Origin: Brucella grignonensis
GTDB taxonomy: Bacteria; Pseudomonadota; Alphaproteobacteria; Rhizobiales; Rhizobiaceae
Assembly: GCF_002252505.1 (NCBI RefSeq)
Contig: NZ_NNRL01000147.1
Location: forward strand, 62,001 to 126,000
Length of the DNA stretch: 64,000 nt
Direction: 5' to 3'
Of this stretch, positions 24,789 to 33,622 are shown in pieces (positions within the stretch are counted from its first letter, which is position 1; each line of letters starts with the position of its first letter). The position numbers and the translations under genes are program-made. The notes below the pieces were generated by a model. That model saw nothing but the letters and a program-made list of their open reading frames with translations. It was not told the origin of the DNA and ran no database searches.

Positions 24789-25808
24789 TTGATTTTCGTT
24801 CCTTTGCCCTTTGTCGTTGCGCTTTTGTTGCTCATCCTCCTGATAGCGATGTGGCACCGTCAGGAGAATGCTGCCACCAATCTCCCTTTCCAATTGCTAA
24901 TCGCGTTGTGCGCAGTACAATCCATGGCTGTGGGTCTTCGCTGGGGGTATGGGCTGGCAGATGTCCGCTATTTGCTTCCCATTATCGCGAGCTGCTTGCC
25001 TCCACTCGTATATGTGAGTTTTCGGAGCCTGATACGTGGAGACAGCAAGGTTCGAACCCGTCACATCTGGTATGTTGCAGCTTTTCCGATTGTGACTACA
25101 GCCATCCTGCTGACTGTTCCCGTTCTCTTGGATGCTGGCCTTGTTGTTCTGTTTGTGGGATATGCACTCGCACTTCTCTATCTTGGCAGAACCGGCCCAG
25201 ACGGGCTTGACGATGCGCGTTTCGACAGCGCGATTTCGGCGCATCGCGCGCTTATTATTGCAGCAATATCGCTTTGCCTATCCGCCTTTTTCGATCTGGC
25301 CGTTTTGATGGACTTTGAATGGACGAATGGTAAAAACGCAGCGCTGATCGTCAGCAACGCCAATCTGCTCGGGCTGCTTTTCGTGGGCCTCACAGCGATG
25401 GTTGCAAGCCGCGCAAAACCTTCTGAACCTGTTCCGCTTGAAGAAAGCGAAAACGAGGCCCGCAACGAGCAGGATCGGGATAGTCTCGCGCGTGTAGAAC
25501 GTGTCCTCATTCAGAACCGGCTGTATCTGGACGAGAATTTGACTCTTATAAGGCTTGCGCGAAAAGTGGGCCTGCCAGCGCGCCAGATCTCGAGCTCCAT
25601 AAACCGGATTACCGGTAAAAACGTATCGCAATACATCAATGATTATCGCATCACTGAAGCCTGTCGGCTGCTGCAAGAAACTACACTGCCCGTTACGACG
25701 ATAATGTTTGAATCAGGGTTTCAGACCAAATCCAATTTCAATCGGGAATTCCGGCGCGTCACATCGTTAAGTCCAGCAATGTGGCGTGACCAGCAAGGGA
25801 CAGGATGA
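24789..25808 (+). CDS. AraC-family regulator with N-terminal membrane domain
   Basis: 339 residues. The first ~215 residues contain seven or so hydrophobic segments (for example PLPFVVALLLLILLIAMW, YVAAFPIVTTAILLTVP). They are followed by a cytoplasmic AraC/XylS DNA-binding domain (about 245-335) with LIRLARKVGLPARQISSSINRITG and MFESGFQTKSNFNREFRRVTSLSP. It starts at TTG by frame; an internal ATG at a slightly later position cannot be excluded. Such membrane-anchored AraC proteins can sense envelope or extracellular signals. Divergent from the hydrolase across a 141-bp promoter region. Confidence 0.82.
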   Translation: MIFVPLPFVVALLLLILLIAMWHRQENAATNLPFQLLIALCAVQSMAVGLRWGYGLADVRYLLPIIASCLPPLVYVSFRSLIRGDSKVRTRHIWYVAAFPIVTTAILLTVPVLLDAGLVVLFVGYALALLYLGRTGPDGLDDARFDSAISAHRALIIAAISLCLSAFFDLAVLMDFEWTNGKNAALIVSNANLLGLLFVGLTAMVASRAKPSEPVPLEESENEARNEQDRDSLARVERVLIQNRLYLDENLTLIRLARKVGLPARQISSSINRITGKNVSQYINDYRITEACRLLQETTLPVTTIMFESGFQTKSNFNREFRRVTSLSPAMWRDQQGTG

Positions 25809-26121
25809 TAAAAAATACGAAAGATAAATAGCCGTTCTTTAGGAAGCCCAAAAAATCTGTCTCGCAAATTGCGAAGCAAAGCTTTGTCGGCTCTTTAACT
25901 GAAAATAGTTTTGCCGCCAGACAGATCGCTGCCCGGCGAGGAGATTCTACCCATCCGGTTTGGCCCTGCTGCCAACTGTATCTTGGCGCCCTGTTCCTAT
26001 TTCGACCGCTTCAACGGTTCACTAAAGCATGTCTCCCAAAAGTGGGAACCGGATTTGGGAGACATGATCAAAAACAAAGACTTAAAGCGTGTCACGTGGA
26101 TATGATAAAATGCGACACGCT
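25809..26121. other. Intergenic stretch, mostly repeat
   Basis: No gene seen before 26029. The right third is the palindromic repeat described at 26029-26125. Confidence 0.5.
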
Positions 26122-26125
26122 TTAG
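26029..26125. repeat. Intergenic palindromic repeat (GCATGTCTCCCAAAA type)
   Basis: Carries AGCATGTCTCCCAAAAG, TGGGAACCGG, ATGATCAAAAACAAAGA and a CGTGTCACGTG...ACACGCTTTAG stem, in the same order as the copy at 7073-7177. Its right end touches the 3' end of the IlvD/Edd dehydratase gene. Confidence 0.85.
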
Positions 26126-27906
26126 TGGTTATGGCGCGGTGGTGTTTTGGCCAGTTGGCGGAATTTATCAGAATCGCGGATCGTAGCTCCATCGGCCAAC
26201 TGCGTTACCGTCTGTCGATAGAGCATCTGCCAAGGCGTTGCATCTGCCGGTGTCTGAGGAATACCTTCTGCCTTGCGACGTGCGATTTCCGCCTCGTCCA
26301 CGAGCATATCACAGCGGCCCTTGTTGAAATCGATGCGAATAGTATCACCGTTGCGCACCCAAGCCAGCCCCCCACCCGCTGCACTTTCCGGCGAAGCATT
26401 GAGGATCGATGGACTATCAGCGGTGCCAGATTGGCGACCATCACCGATGGTTGGCAAACTTGTGATTCCACGCTTGAGCAAATGATCCGGCGGCTGCATG
26501 TTGACGACTTCGGCAGAACCCGGCCAACCGAGCGGACCAGCACCCCGAATGACCAGAATGCAGCGTTCATCAATGTTGAGCGCGGGATCATTGATACGCT
26601 GATGATAGTCTTCCGAGCCATCGAAAACGATAGCCCGCCCATCAAAAATCCCCTCTCGTCCTGGCTCCGACAGATAGCGATCACGAAACTCAGGTGAAAC
26701 CACGCTCATTTTCATAATGGCAAAATCGAACAGATTGCCCTTCATAACAAGGAAGCCAGCGCGCTCCTTAAGTGGCTTGTCATAGGGGAAAATGACGTCA
26801 CGATCAGATGACTCCCGACCTTCGAGATTTTCCGCCATTGTCTTTCCGGTGACACTCGCGCAAGAGCCATCGATTTTGCCTGCGGACAGCAGTTCCCACA
26901 TTATCGCTGGCACACCACCTGCGCGATGGAATTTCTCGCCAAGATATTTGCCAGCAGGCTGAATATTGGCAAGCAGTGGAATATCAAAGCCTTCGTCCTG
27001 CCAATCGTCAGGCTTCAGCTCCACACCTGCATGTTTTGCCATTGCCATAAGATGTGGCTGGGCATTGGTCGAACCACCAATGGCGGAGTTGACCTTGATG
27101 GCATTCACGAACGCCGCTCGCGTCAGAATGTTTGAAGGGCGAATGTCTTCTAGCACCAGCTCCACCGCACGACGACCGGTGCGATACGCCATCTGACCAC
27201 GCTCACGATATGCAGCCGGAATGGCAGCGCAACCTGTGAGCGACATGCCTAAAGCTTCGGCCATTGCGTTCATTGTGGAAGCCGTGCCCATTGTATTGCA
27301 ATGGCCGACCGAAGGCGCGGAACTGAGTGCCGCTTCGAGGAATTCTTCCTTGGTGATTTCACCGGCAGCATATTTGCGACGCGACTGCCATATTACCGTG
27401 CCGGAACCGACGAGCTTGCCTTCATGCCAGCCATCAAGCATCGGACCACCGGAAAACACGATAGCCGGAATATCCACGGTGGAAGCCGCCATCAATGCGG
27501 AAGGCGTAGTTTTGTCACAACCGGTTGTTAGGACAACACCATCAAGCGGATATCCATACAGGATCTCGACAAGCGCCATATAGGCCAGATTGCGGTCGAG
27601 CGCTGCGGTTGGTCGCTTGCAGTTTTCAAACAGCGGGTGGCTCGGAAACTCGATCACGATTCCGCCAGCATCGCGAATGCCGTCGCGGATGCGTTTGGCG
27701 AGATCGAGATGGTGACGATTACAGGGATTGAGATCACTACCAGACTGCGCAATGCCAATAATTGGCTTACCCGAACGCAGCTCTTCTGGCGTCGTGCCAT
27801 AGTTCATGAAGCGCTCCAGATAGAGCGCTGTCAGGTCAAGATGGTCGGGATTGTCGAACCAGTCCTGCGAACGCAGACGGCGCGGCGTTTTTTGATCATC
27901 ACTCAT
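26122..27906 (-). CDS. IlvD/Edd-family sugar-acid dehydratase (L-arabinonate/D-xylonate dehydratase-like)
   Basis: 594 residues. Family members use an iron-sulfur cluster and Mg2+ to dehydrate sugar acids (or dihydroxyacids) to 2-keto-3-deoxy acids. Cluster ligand cysteines are visible: PCNRHH near residue 71, TTGCDKTTPS near 138, GHCNTMG near 212. The length and the sequence SDLNPCNRHHLDL closely resemble L-arabinonate dehydratases rather than IlvD proper. First committed step here; the start ATG at 27906 overlaps the dehydrogenase gene stop by 4 bp. The real aldonate is inferred, not shown. Confidence 0.85.
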   Translation of the reverse strand: MSDDQKTPRRLRSQDWFDNPDHLDLTALYLERFMNYGTTPEELRSGKPIIGIAQSGSDLNPCNRHHLDLAKRIRDGIRDAGGIVIEFPSHPLFENCKRPTAALDRNLAYMALVEILYGYPLDGVVLTTGCDKTTPSALMAASTVDIPAIVFSGGPMLDGWHEGKLVGSGTVIWQSRRKYAAGEITKEEFLEAALSSAPSVGHCNTMGTASTMNAMAEALGMSLTGCAAIPAAYRERGQMAYRTGRRAVELVLEDIRPSNILTRAAFVNAIKVNSAIGGSTNAQPHLMAMAKHAGVELKPDDWQDEGFDIPLLANIQPAGKYLGEKFHRAGGVPAIMWELLSAGKIDGSCASVTGKTMAENLEGRESSDRDVIFPYDKPLKERAGFLVMKGNLFDFAIMKMSVVSPEFRDRYLSEPGREGIFDGRAIVFDGSEDYHQRINDPALNIDERCILVIRGAGPLGWPGSAEVVNMQPPDHLLKRGITSLPTIGDGRQSGTADSPSILNASPESAAGGGLAWVRNGDTIRIDFNKGRCDMLVDEAEIARRKAEGIPQTPADATPWQMLYRQTVTQLADGATIRDSDKFRQLAKTPPRHNH

Positions 27907-28793
27907 TTATCGTCTTCCCGCTGGCGATTATTGATCTTTTCAATATGCAGCAAAATGCCCGAATGATCTGTTTCCGCATGTCCGGCTTCTACAAAAGTGC
28001 GGAATTCGTCGCGAATTTCTTCAGTCAACGGTAGCGTGAGCGAAAGGCTCTCAGCCATTGCAGCTACGGCATCTAGATCTTTCAATTGCAGACCAGAAGG
28101 ACCGCCCGGTTGGAAACTACGATCCACCATGCGTTTCCCATGCAATTCAAGAATGCGACTTTCCGCAAAGCCACCCCGAATGGCATCACGGAACTTGCCA
28201 CGATCCGCACCACCAGCTTCCACCAGCATCATTGCTTCAGCAACTGCGCCAATCGTGATTGCTACAATCTGCTGGTTAGCCAGTTTGCAAATCTGCCCTG
28301 CACCTGAAGGACCGACATGCGTGACGCGGCCCAGCGCTGCAAAAACATCCGCCAGTTCTTCGATCAGGGCTGCATCGCCGCCAGCCATTAATGCCAGTGT
28401 TCCAGCCTCTGCGCCAACAGTGCCACCTGACACAGGACAATCGATGTGACGAACGCCGATTGAACTTAGCTTTTCGGCATGTTCTCTGGCGATTGGCGGC
28501 GCAATTGAAGAGGTGTCGATAACGACGGTGCCAGCTTTCAAAGCCTTCGCCACCCCGCCATCAAACAACACTGAACCCACCGCCTTGCCATCCGACAACA
28601 TGGTGAAGACGATATCGGCGTTCGTGACGGCTTCAGCAGCACTTGATGCCACTTCCGCACCATCTTTGACTAATGCTTCAGCTTTGGATGAGTCACGATT
28701 CCACACGCTAACGCTGAAGCCGGCATTCAGAAGGCGGCGCACCATCGGTGCACCCATAAGGCCGGTGCCTAGAAATGCAATTTTACGCGTCAC
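27903..28793 (-). CDS. Beta-hydroxyacid dehydrogenase (3-hydroxyisobutyrate/L-threonate dehydrogenase-like)
   Basis: 296 residues. NAD(P)-binding Rossmann motif GTGLMGAPM near residue 9, substrate signature DCPVSGGTVGAEAGTL near 120, catalytic Lys in GAGQICKLANQQIV near 170. The family oxidises or reduces beta-hydroxy acids, including L-threonate and tartronate semialdehyde. Overlaps both neighbouring genes by 4 bp (operon). In this context it may process a C4 acid or another intermediate of the sugar-acid pathway. Confidence 0.85.
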   Translation of the reverse strand: MTRKIAFLGTGLMGAPMVRRLLNAGFSVSVWNRDSSKAEALVKDGAEVASSAAEAVTNADIVFTMLSDGKAVGSVLFDGGVAKALKAGTVVIDTSSIAPPIAREHAEKLSSIGVRHIDCPVSGGTVGAEAGTLALMAGGDAALIEELADVFAALGRVTHVGPSGAGQICKLANQQIVAITIGAVAEAMMLVEAGGADRGKFRDAIRGGFAESRILELHGKRMVDRSFQPGGPSGLQLKDLDAVAAMAESLSLTLPLTEEIRDEFRTFVEAGHAETDHSGILLHIEKINNRQREDDK

Positions 28794-29773
28794 AGCGAAC
28801 CTCCAAGCTCATCCTCAATATGGACGCGGATGATTTCGTCGAACGAGGTTTCGGCGGTAAAGCCTAGCTCACGCGCGCGTTTGGCTTCAAAACCAGGTGC
28901 CCAACCCGCACACATGCGCATGATCATCTCATCCGGTTCACGACGAATGAGAGCAACCGCCTTATCACCCGCTATACGGCGGAGCGCTGCAATCTGCTCT
29001 CCCACAGTCGCAGAGAGGCCGGGCATGGACAGATTGCGACGCGAACCCACACGCTGGAGATCCATAGTCGCACCGTGGATCAGGAAGCCAACTGCAGAAC
29101 GTGGCGAAGTGTGCCAATGGCGAACATCATCCGAAACCGGCAGGACAGCTTCCTGACCGACCAGCGGTTCACGCAGGATATTTGAGAAAAAGCCTGATGC
29201 AGCCGCATTGGGCTTGCCGGGTCGAATGCAGATCGTAGGCAGTCGGATGCCGATGCCATCGAAGAACCCGCGGCGGGTATAATCGGACAGCAAAAGTTCG
29301 CAAATGGCTTTCTGCGTGCCATAGCTGGTCAGCGGTGTCAGGTGGAACTCGTCGGGAATTGGGAAAGGCAGTGGTGCGCCGACAACTGCAATCGACGAGG
29401 TGAACACAATGCGTGGGAAATACCCATCTTCATTGTGGGCGATACGAACCGCATCGAACAGGTAGCGCGTACCATCAAGGTTGATGCGGTATCCCTTGTC
29501 AAAATCAAGCTCTGCTTCGCCCGAAACGATAGCAGCCAGATGGAAGATAACGTCCGGGCGTCGTGCGATCAGCTTTTCAGCCGTACCCGGCGCAGAAAGG
29601 TCACCAGTTTCAAGCGTTACCTGCCCGGTAAAACCCGCAGGTGCCTGCGGTGTCACCACATCCACCAGTGTAAACGCTTCAATCGGCTTACCATCAAGCG
29701 AACCGTCTTTCGTAAGACGTTCTGAGAGTTTGCGGCCAACCATGCCAGCCGCGCCGATGATCAAAATGTGCAT
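28790..29773 (-). CDS. denD: NAD-dependent epimerase/dehydrogenase, D-erythronate dehydrogenase (DenD)-like
   Basis: Extended short-chain dehydrogenase of 327 residues with a glycine motif GAAGMVGRKL near residue 7, substrate-side IFHLAAIVSGEAELDF and YGTQK (Tyr-x-x-x-Lys). DenD proteins oxidise D-erythronate at C2 to the 2-keto acid, and the FHLAAIVSGEAE segment is typical of that subgroup. The start at 29773 has GGAGGAG 6-7 bases upstream; the in-frame ATG at 29791 is less likely. Shares a divergent promoter region with the FAD oxidase gene; a palindromic operator-like site lies in it. Confidence 0.8.
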   Translation of the reverse strand: MHILIIGAAGMVGRKLSERLTKDGSLDGKPIEAFTLVDVVTPQAPAGFTGQVTLETGDLSAPGTAEKLIARRPDVIFHLAAIVSGEAELDFDKGYRINLDGTRYLFDAVRIAHNEDGYFPRIVFTSSIAVVGAPLPFPIPDEFHLTPLTSYGTQKAICELLLSDYTRRGFFDGIGIRLPTICIRPGKPNAAASGFFSNILREPLVGQEAVLPVSDDVRHWHTSPRSAVGFLIHGATMDLQRVGSRRNLSMPGLSATVGEQIAALRRIAGDKAVALIRREPDEMIMRMCAGWAPGFEAKRARELGFTAETSFDEIIRVHIEDELGGSL

Positions 29774-29845
29774 TTGTTTCTCCTCCACCATGTACCGTAT
29801 TCGATTTCACCCTCGTAAAAACAACGATCGTGAAAAAGTATTTGT

Positions 29846-29864
29846 AAGGTTGTCTGATAACCTT
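29846..29864. promoter_or_regulatory. Operator-like inverted repeat 1
   Basis: AAGGTTGTCTGATAACCTT: AAGGTT and AACCTT flank GTCTGAT. The core GGTTGTC-(A/T)-GA(C/T)A recurs at 32241-32253. It lies between denD and the FAD oxidase gene and is a candidate site for the FadR-type regulator at 31421. Confidence 0.5.
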
Positions 29865-29939
29865 ATATCATGCGATTGAAAACCAAAATAATGCGGTTGC
29901 CACCTACTTCGCATCAGTAGGCAGGCAGCAGGAGGAAAC

Positions 29940-31409
29940 ATGTCCCAGGAACACGAGACGATGAGCGTCGACACCCAGACGCATGAACATGTACAGGCAT
30001 TGGTCGACAGCCTTGGCACGGACCTTGTTCTCTCGGGTGAAGAGGTCGCACGCTATTGCAGTGACTGGCATGACGATGTGAAGAGCAATGCAGTTGCAGT
30101 GCTTCGCCCGCGTTCCACATCGGATGTATCTGCTTGCGTGAAGGCTGTACGCGCGCGCGGCCTGTCTATTGTTCCGCAAGGCGGCAACACCGGGCTTGTG
30201 CTGGGGGCAACGCCCGATTCGCCCGAATCTCAGGTTGTGATCAGCCTCGAACGCATGACTGCAATTCGCAGCATTGATGCCGATGATTTTTCCGCTGTGG
30301 TGGACGCGGGCTGCATCCTTTCCGAATTCAAGGACAAGGTGGAGGCGGCGGGAATGTTCTTTCCGCTGGCGCTTGGCGCACAGGGTTCTTGCCGCATCGG
30401 TGGCAACGTTTCGACCAACGCGGGTGGCATCAATGTTTTGCGATATGGCATGACACGTGAACTCGTGCTCGGCCTTGAAGTCGTTCTGCCTGACGGTTCC
30501 ATTTTCAATGGTCTTTCCACCTTGCGTAAAGACAACCGCGGCATCGACCTCAAACAGCTTTTCATTGGCGCTGAGGGAACTTTGGGGATTGTTACAGCAG
30601 TCGCCGTAAAGCTTATGCCGCAACCGGAGCAGGTTGCGACTGCATTGCTTAGCCTGAATGCACTCGAAGACGCCATCGCGCTTTATCGCCGTGCGCGGCG
30701 CGACTGTTGCGACTTGATGTCGGCATTCGAATTCATGCCGCCACTTGCTTTCACGTTAGCGCGAGAAGCAATGCCGGATTTGGCCATGCCGATGGATGGC
30801 AATTATTCAGCCTATGTTCTGATGGAAATCTCCGGTTCCGGATTGATCGACATCGAAGACCTCATGGGGCGTTTCCTTGAAAAGGTTATGGAAGAAGGAT
30901 TGGTGGCGGATGGCGTCATCGCGACATCTCGAGACCAATCCCGCAAATTGTGGCTATTCCGCGAAGGCATGAACGAAGGCCAGGCCAAGCGAGGGCCCCA
31001 TTTGCGCACCGACGTCTCCGTGCCGCTGTCGCGCCTTGCAGACTTTGTGCGTGATGCAGAGGCTGCGGTCTATGATGGTCTGCCAGATTGCGTCTGTGTA
31101 TCCTATGGTCATGTGGGCGACGGAAATGTTCATCTCAATGTATTGCCGCCGAATACACTCGACCGCGCGGAGATCGATGCTCGTATCTACAAGGCAAAAA
31201 ACATCATCAACGATGTACTCGATAGCTATCGCGGTTCCATGAGCGCGGAGCATGGAATTGGTCGGCTCAAGCGACCGGATTTTGAGAAGCGCATGCCAGA
31301 CGTACAACGCCAACTGCTGTCCGCAATCAAGACTGCAATAGACCCTACCCTTGCGATGAACCCGGGTTGCCAAATGAACTTGCCGCCTTGTCCAGAGACG
31401 AGCAATTAA
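29940..31409 (+). CDS. FAD-linked oxidase (D-2-hydroxyacid dehydrogenase, GlcD/D2HGDH type)
   Basis: 489 residues. N-terminal PCMH-type FAD domain with QGGNTGLVLGATP near residue 81 and GGNVSTNAGGINVLRYG near 152; C-terminal FAD-linked oxidase domain with conserved SYGHVGDGNVHLNV near residue 385 and SAEHGIGRLKR near 430. Family role: oxidation of D-2-hydroxy acids, passing electrons to a quinone or other acceptor. It starts with a strong Shine-Dalgarno (GGAGG, 5 bases before ATG). It stands 11 bp before the FadR-type regulator, so probably the same transcript. Substrate inferred to be a sugar-derived hydroxyacid. Confidence 0.85.
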   Translation: MSQEHETMSVDTQTHEHVQALVDSLGTDLVLSGEEVARYCSDWHDDVKSNAVAVLRPRSTSDVSACVKAVRARGLSIVPQGGNTGLVLGATPDSPESQVVISLERMTAIRSIDADDFSAVVDAGCILSEFKDKVEAAGMFFPLALGAQGSCRIGGNVSTNAGGINVLRYGMTRELVLGLEVVLPDGSIFNGLSTLRKDNRGIDLKQLFIGAEGTLGIVTAVAVKLMPQPEQVATALLSLNALEDAIALYRRARRDCCDLMSAFEFMPPLAFTLAREAMPDLAMPMDGNYSAYVLMEISGSGLIDIEDLMGRFLEKVMEEGLVADGVIATSRDQSRKLWLFREGMNEGQAKRGPHLRTDVSVPLSRLADFVRDAEAAVYDGLPDCVCVSYGHVGDGNVHLNVLPPNTLDRAEIDARIYKAKNIINDVLDSYRGSMSAEHGIGRLKRPDFEKRMPDVQRQLLSAIKTAIDPTLAMNPGCQMNLPPCPETSN

Positions 31410-31420
31410 AAGGACCTAAC

Positions 31421-32134
31421 ATGTCGATGGATTTTGGCCATATAAAGCGCAGCGAGCATCTCCCTGCGCGGATTGCCGCCCAGATCGGCAGTGATATCCA
31501 TGAAGGACGGTTACAGCCAGGCGACAAGCTGCCGACGGAACACGTTCTGTCAAAATCCTTTGGTGTGAGCCGCTCAGTTGTTCGGGAAGCGATTGCGCAG
31601 TTACGCAATGAAGGCCTCGTTGATACCCGTCAGGGTGTCGGTGCCTTCGTAACGGAGCGACAGGCGCGATCGATCCGAATTAATGAGGATGAATTGTTCA
31701 GTCGCGATAGTTTCCGCGACCTGTTCCAGTTGCGCTTCCCTCTGGAGATTGAAGCGGCGGGTTTAGCTGCAGCCCATCATACGGCCGATGACTTAGCGCG
31801 GCTTGATGAAGCCCTCGAGCAAATGACCGGGGCCGCAAAATGGACAGAGCAAGGTATCGTTGCGGACCTTGCCTTTCACAAGGCAGTAGCCGATGCGACC
31901 GGCAACGAATATTTTTCCACATTCGTTGGGTTCATCATTGAGCGCATCAGCCATGCAATCAATGTGGCCCGCTCAAAAGCCATTCTGGAGGAGATAGTCA
32001 ATATAACGATTGAGGAGCACGTCAATTTGCGCGACGCCATCGCCAGCCGCGACCCGCTGGTGGCACGTGATGCCATGCGCCAGCATCTCATGGGAGCAGC
32101 AGCCAGAATCGGACTGGCACTTGAATCCTATTGA
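31421..32134 (+). CDS. FadR-type GntR-family regulator
   Basis: 237 residues. The N-terminal winged helix (LPARIAAQIGSDIHEGRLQPGDKLPTE, FGVSRSVVREAIAQLRNEGLV; each read here as consecutive segments) and helical FCD domain (residues 90-225) are typical. FCD metal/ligand His and Asp residues occur in VADLAFHKAVADATGN. The ATG at 31421 follows AAGGA by 6 bases, and a longer frame from 31367 overlaps the FAD oxidase and is rejected. Likely repressor of both divergent operons via the two related inverted repeats at 29846 and 32244. The ligand should be a sugar acid or keto-deoxy acid. Confidence 0.85.
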   Translation: MSMDFGHIKRSEHLPARIAAQIGSDIHEGRLQPGDKLPTEHVLSKSFGVSRSVVREAIAQLRNEGLVDTRQGVGAFVTERQARSIRINEDELFSRDSFRDLFQLRFPLEIEAAGLAAAHHTADDLARLDEALEQMTGAAKWTEQGIVADLAFHKAVADATGNEYFSTFVGFIIERISHAINVARSKAILEEIVNITIEEHVNLRDAIASRDPLVARDAMRQHLMGAAARIGLALESY

Positions 32135-32243
32135 GGATGGTTGCTGATCTTTGATTCAAAGAAGGCGGAAAGCCGCATTTTTCTGAACAACCTATTTCAG
32201 TTCTAGACAGCGATAAATTCTCGAACTAAAACGATATAAATGG

Positions 32244-32262
32244 TTGTCAGACATCCTGACAA
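32244..32262. promoter_or_regulatory. Operator-like inverted repeat 2
   Basis: TTGTCAG-ACATC-CTGACAA, a 7-bp perfect inverted repeat. The flanking TGGTTGTCAGA shares GGTTGTC and GA with the site at 29846. It precedes the FAH-TRAP operon by 187 bp. Confidence 0.55.
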
Positions 32263-32280
32263 TAAGGCAAGCTGGCTTTG

Positions 32281-32448
32281 GAGGGTCACTGCCTGAACAG
32301 TGGGAGACGCCGCAACTGGCGAGAGGGATCAGATAAACCAATGGGTTAAACCATGGGGAACTGTCAACCTTCTAAAACCACTGAGCCGGACTGGAGCGAT
32401 ATAATTGTGGCTTTCCATTTTGATGGAGGCTGCCGGGAGGAGGATAGC
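32281..32448 (+). promoter_or_regulatory. Hairpin-rich 5' leader of the FAH-TRAP operon
   Basis: Three consecutive stem-loops: CACTG-CCTGAA-CAGTG (32287-32302), CGCC-GCAACT-GGCG (32308-32321), ATGG-GTTAAA-CCAT (32341-32354), then a longer stretch before the GGGAGGAGG Shine-Dalgarno. No known riboswitch class was recognised. An in-frame ATG at 32353 lies in this leader but is not the preferred start of the next gene. Confidence 0.4.
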
Positions 32449-33618
32449 TTGACTTCAAAGCATTCGTTGAGTGCACATCAAATTCTGCCTGATGACGCCA
32501 GTAAAGCCGTTCTGGTAGGACGCGTCTGGTCCAAAGTTGCAGACGGCCCCTGCCCCGTTCTGGTGCGCGATGGACGCGTACTCGACCTGACAGCTATTGC
32601 CGCAACCGTATCAGGCCTGTTTGAGATCGATGGCGTTGCAGCGAAGCTTGCCAACACCACAAACCTGCCAGATCTCGGCTCCTTGGACGATTTTTTGAAT
32701 GGCACGACAGGCCATCTTCTGGCTCCGATCGATTTGCAGGCAGTCAAGGCCGCCGGCGTGACTTTTGCTGACAGTATGCTAGAGCGCGTTATTGAAGAGC
32801 AGGCGAAGGGTGATCCTTCACGCGCTCGTTCCATCCGCGAAAAGCTTGCTCCTGTCCTTGGCGACAGCCTGCGTGGTGTTACAGCTGGCTCAGAAAAAGC
32901 GGCCAGCATTAAAACGCTTCTTCAGGACATGAATCTCTGGTCGCAATATCTCGAAGTCGGCATTGGACCGGACGCCGAGATTTTCACCAAAGCACAGCCG
33001 ATGTCCTCGGTTGGGTGTGGCGACAAAGTGGGCATTCACCCGATTTCCGAATGGAATAATCCGGAGCCGGAAGTGGTTCTGGCAGTGCGTTCCGACGGCG
33101 AAATTCTTGGTGCTGCACTCGGTAACGATGTCAATTTGCGTGACGTGGAAGGCCGATCGGCACTGCTGCTTGGAAAAGCCAAGGACAACAATGCTTCTTG
33201 TTCTGTTGGCCCGTTCATCCGCCTGTTCCATGATGCATTCACGCTCGACGTTCTTTCCAAGGTTCGCGTTTCGCTACTGGTCAGGGGTGAGGACGGCTTT
33301 GAAATGACCGGCGAAAGCCCGATGGAAGCCATCAGCCGCTCACCTGCCAATCTGGTATCGCAGCTTCGTAATCGTAATCATCAATATCCCGATGGCGCTG
33401 TCCTGTTCCTGGGAACCATGTTCGCCCCCGTCAAGGACCGTCGCGGTGTCGGTCAGGGGTTCACGCACGAAATCGGCGACCGCGTGGAGATTGCAACGCC
33501 ATTGCTAGGTCGCCTTGTCAATTGGGTTGATCGCACTGATGCGTGTCCAGAATGGACTTTCGGCACAAGGGCACTCTTCCGGAATCTCGCCGCGCGCGGC
33601 CTTCTCGAAAAGGTATGA
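32449..33618 (+). CDS. Fumarylacetoacetate hydrolase (FAH) family protein
   Basis: About 389 residues. FAH-fold enzymes hydrolyse or otherwise process 2,4-diketo or keto-deoxy acids (C-C bond cleavage, dehydration). Visible metal-binding acidic motif in WNNPEPEVVLAV (Glu-x-Glu), GAALGNDVNLRD (Asp), and GKAKDNNASCSVGPFIRL. The TTG at 32449 is preferred: GGAGGAGG lies 6 bases upstream and the following residues (SLSAHQILPDDASKAVLVGRVW) match the usual N-terminus. The frame extends to an ATG at 32353 within the leader. First gene of an operon with the TRAP transporter genes. Confidence 0.8.
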   Translation: MTSKHSLSAHQILPDDASKAVLVGRVWSKVADGPCPVLVRDGRVLDLTAIAATVSGLFEIDGVAAKLANTTNLPDLGSLDDFLNGTTGHLLAPIDLQAVKAAGVTFADSMLERVIEEQAKGDPSRARSIREKLAPVLGDSLRGVTAGSEKAASIKTLLQDMNLWSQYLEVGIGPDAEIFTKAQPMSSVGCGDKVGIHPISEWNNPEPEVVLAVRSDGEILGAALGNDVNLRDVEGRSALLLGKAKDNNASCSVGPFIRLFHDAFTLDVLSKVRVSLLVRGEDGFEMTGESPMEAISRSPANLVSQLRNRNHQYPDGAVLFLGTMFAPVKDRRGVGQGFTHEIGDRVEIATPLLGRLVNWVDRTDACPEWTFGTRALFRNLAARGLLEKV

Positions 33619-33622
33619 TCCT

